The translations under genes and the position numbers were made by a program. Below are positions 4,491 through 6,276 of a stretch of DNA of 6,276 nucleotides, one piece after another; the first letter of the stretch is position 1; the number at the start of each line of letters is the position of its first letter. The stretch is taken from contig JAJZPX010000122.1 in the NCBI GenBank assembly GCA_021811025.1, positions 1-6,276 on the forward strand. The letters run 5' to 3'. This DNA is from Actinomycetes bacterium. GTDB taxonomy: Bacteria; Actinomycetota; Coriobacteriia; Anaerosomatales; JAJZPX01. Below the pieces are notes generated by a model that made no database searches, had not been told where the DNA came from, and saw only the letters and a list, made by a program, of their open reading frames with translations.

Positions 4491-6276
4491 TTCTTGGACT
4501 CAACCCACTCACGATAGGAGTCGGCCACGGTGGGCAGATCGTCGTCGATAACCCTATCCCGGGTTAGAACGCGTCTTTCGGTTTCCTGTCCCGTCTCCGA
4601 ATCGATGGTCTTCTCCAGCTCGACGCGCTCGACGAGAACGTCTGCGCCCGTGCTGTCGTGGCGGTAGATCAAGTTGCCGCGCTTGTCGTGGCCGATCTTC
4701 TCCGCAATGGCCATGAAGACGGGATAGTCGAGACGGCCTGCACAGGCCAGATCCCGCTCCCGGGCATCCAAGCGGCGCATGAGCACCATAGATGTCTGAG
4801 TGTCGTTCTTCGGCTGGAAGAGGTCGCGGTGCATATCGACGACCGCGAGCAGCTGCACGTTCTGGAGCATCCACGTGCGGACGTACGCGAGGGCGGGGTT
4901 GTTCAGGATCCCGTTGGGGATGACCATCGCCATCCTGCCGGTCCCCTCCTTGAGAAGCTGAACGCAGCGCTCAATGAACAGGACTTCAGGCGGCTGGCTC
5001 GACTGGAGCACCGGCTCGCCAGAGGGAGTTGTCCGCTTCGTCCAAACGCCCTCGTCGTCTTCGTCCCATACGGCCGCGAGGGCGTACTGGGACAAGACCA
5101 GCTCGTCGTCGATCACGATGTTGGCCCCGAACGGCGGATTCGTGAAGATGACGTCCATGCTACCCAAGCTGACGCGCTCAGGCGGGACGCTGTCCCACCG
5201 GTGAGGATTCGCGAGGCTGTTAGCCCGGAAGAGGCCGCCTTCGCCATCGTTGTTCATGACCATGTTCATCTTCGCTGCTCGGACGAGCGAGGGGTTGATG
5301 TCGAGCCCGTACACACAGGTGGACAGATACTCCGAGTTCTTGCGGAACAGCTCCTGGAGCTCGCTCGGCGTGGGACGGTCGGGGTCGACCCACATCATCT
5401 GTTCGCTCTCGCGAAGACGCATGAGGCCGTGATTCATGGCGGTGATGAGAAAGCCACCCGTGCCGCACGCCGGATCGAGCACGCGCTCGCCTGGCTGAGG
5501 GTCGAGCATCTCAACGGCCATCCTGCAGGCGTTTCGTGGCGTGAAGAACTCCCCGCGGTCGCCGCGCAGATTGGCGCCTACGATCTCCTCGTACGCGATG
5601 CCTTTGACGTCCACGGGTGATGCCAGGAGTGAGTAGCCCTGCAGCTGTGCGACGACGTAGGCGAGCACATCGGGCCGCAGCTCTATCGTCTGCGTCTCCG
5701 CAGTGTTGAAGATGTTCGGGTACTTCTTGACCACGCGGTCATTAAACAGGCGCTGAATCCGGGCCTTTGTGGCGCCCGCGGCGATAGCCGTACTGAGCTC
5801 GCTCGGCGTCGCGTAGAAGTTGATGGCGCCCGATCTCTCGTCCTCGATCTTCGCAAAGATGATCTTGAGGAGCTCCCAGAACGCGTCGCCCTTGTGGAGA
5901 CCGGCATTGCCAGCGATGTAGTTGTGACACCTGCGGAAGGCGAAGAGGAGGTTGTCTGCTGTCGCCGGCTTCAGGTCCTTGCGTTGCGGGCGTTGCGCCT
6001 CAGCCTCGGTCTGACCTTGTGCGGGTATCTCGACGACTTCCTCAAAGAGCAAGTTGCCGTTCTTCGTCCTCTTTGCGAAACAGTAGCGGTCGTCGCCATT
6101 GGTCCACATGCCGTACTGAGCGTTCAAGCAGGCGGCCATGTACGACTTGAGCTGGTCTATGCCGTCCTTCTTGCCGTGGGGGTTCGTCCCGGCCTTCTTC
6201 GTCTCCACCAAGAGGAAAGCGTTCTCCTGACGGTGTGACGCGCCGGGACCGAAGACCGCGATGTCCACGCGCTTCG
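4487..6276 (-). CDS. hsdM: N6-adenine DNA methyltransferase (type I M subunit) with N-terminal HsdR-N nuclease-like domain, 5'-truncated
   Basis: This is the modification subunit: it would transfer a methyl group from S-adenosylmethionine to adenine N6 at sites chosen by the S subunit. The frame runs through the right edge (K-R-V-D...); the GTG at 6268 is only an internal valine. Numbering from that valine, 593 residues are visible. Residues 1-65 look like an HsdR N-terminal, PD-(D/E)XK-like domain: Asp2 in VDIAVF, VETKK at 21-25 (Glu22, Lys24) and QLKSY at 39-43, so the nuclease residues appear intact. A helical N6-methylase N-region follows (about 105-235). The methyltransferase core has GEFFTPR (239-245), SAM-binding DPACGTGGFL (265-274) and catalytic NPPF (377-380). 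The C-terminus (DDDLPTVADSYREWVE) is typical of this M-subunit family. The fusion resembles the A subunit of BcgI-type enzymes; the alternative is an ordinary type I M protein of the HsdR-N-containing subgroup, with a separate HsdR outside the window. It is the first visible gene of the operon. Confidence 0.92.
   Translation of the reverse strand, partial: KRVDIAVFGPGASHRQENAFLLVETKKAGTNPHGKKDGIDQLKSYMAACLNAQYGMWTNGDDRYCFAKRTKNGNLLFEEVVEIPAQGQTEAEAQRPQRKDLKPATADNLLFAFRRCHNYIAGNAGLHKGDAFWELLKIIFAKIEDERSGAINFYATPSELSTAIAAGATKARIQRLFNDRVVKKYPNIFNTAETQTIELRPDVLAYVVAQLQGYSLLASPVDVKGIAYEEIVGANLRGDRGEFFTPRNACRMAVEMLDPQPGERVLDPACGTGGFLITAMNHGLMRLRESEQMMWVDPDRPTPSELQELFRKNSEYLSTCVYGLDINPSLVRAAKMNMVMNNDGEGGLFRANSLANPHRWDSVPPERVSLGSMDVIFTNPPFGANIVIDDELVLSQYALAAVWDEDDEGVWTKRTTPSGEPVLQSSQPPEVLFIERCVQLLKEGTGRMAMVIPNGILNNPALAYVRTWMLQNVQLLAVVDMHRDLFQPKNDTQTSMVLMRRLDARERDLACAGRLDYPVFMAIAEKIGHDKRGNLIYRHDSTGADVLVERVELEKTIDSETGQETERRVLTRDRVIDDDLPTVADSYREWVESKK

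Noticed and set aside
4658..5620. A 320-codon open frame on the plus strand inside the methyltransferase gene
   Set aside because: It lies entirely antisense to the M subunit, whose motifs (DPACGTGGFL, NPPF) are unmistakable. Long antisense frames are expected in GC-rich coding DNA, and its translation shows no recognisable domain.
1..6276. CRISPR array, tRNA, insertion sequence ends or attachment-site repeats
   Set aside because: I found no regularly spaced repeats, no tRNA-like cloverleaf, no transposase motifs and no obvious direct repeats flanking the operon; the window edges cut genes, so island borders would lie outside.

Overview
The window comes from a GC-rich bacterium. A few lines counted by hand give roughly 60-65 % G+C. 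GTG and TTG starts are common, which would fit an actinobacterium or a similar high-GC lineage, but nothing here fixes the taxon. Coding density is very high, no stretch longer than about 70 bases lacks a gene, and I found no tRNA, rRNA, CRISPR array, transposase or integrase. The content is typical of a defence or accessory island.

Left part, plus strand (1-1400): the 3' part of an unrecognised soluble protein (282 residues visible, running in from the left edge) is followed after 33 nt by a small protein with four predicted membrane segments. They look like a two-gene unit pairing a cytosolic protein with a membrane protein. I cannot name either family.

Middle (1401-1467): a 67-nt convergent gap holding a short hairpin with no T-run.

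Right part, minus strand (6276 down to 1468): a tightly packed five-gene operon. In transcription order it encodes (1) an N6-adenine DNA methyltransferase of the type I M-subunit family with a PD-(D/E)XK nuclease-like HsdR-N-type domain at its N-terminus, cut by the right edge; (2) a specificity (S) subunit with two target-recognition halves, starting on a 4-nt GTGA overlap with the M stop; (3) a DUF488 protein of the TLGHS type, 6 nt downstream; (4) a second, clearly different DUF488 protein of the TIGFT type, overlapping the previous gene by 61 nt with its ribosome binding site inside that gene; (5) a probable dual-OB-fold (DuOB) protein, 18 nt further on. Spacing and overlaps imply one transcript and coupled translation; the promoter lies beyond the right edge.

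Working together (inference): the S subunit would direct methylation, and possibly cleavage, to a bipartite DNA site. The two DUF488 enzymes and the OB-fold protein would act as accessory DNA- or end-processing and nucleic-acid-binding partners. No helicase/translocase HsdR is visible after the M gene, so the system is either a nuclease-methyltransferase fusion of the BcgI (type IIB) kind, or a type I system whose motor gene lies upstream outside the window. The RM core is ordinary; the tandem DUF488 plus dual-OB module attached to it is the least understood part and the best candidate for new biology.
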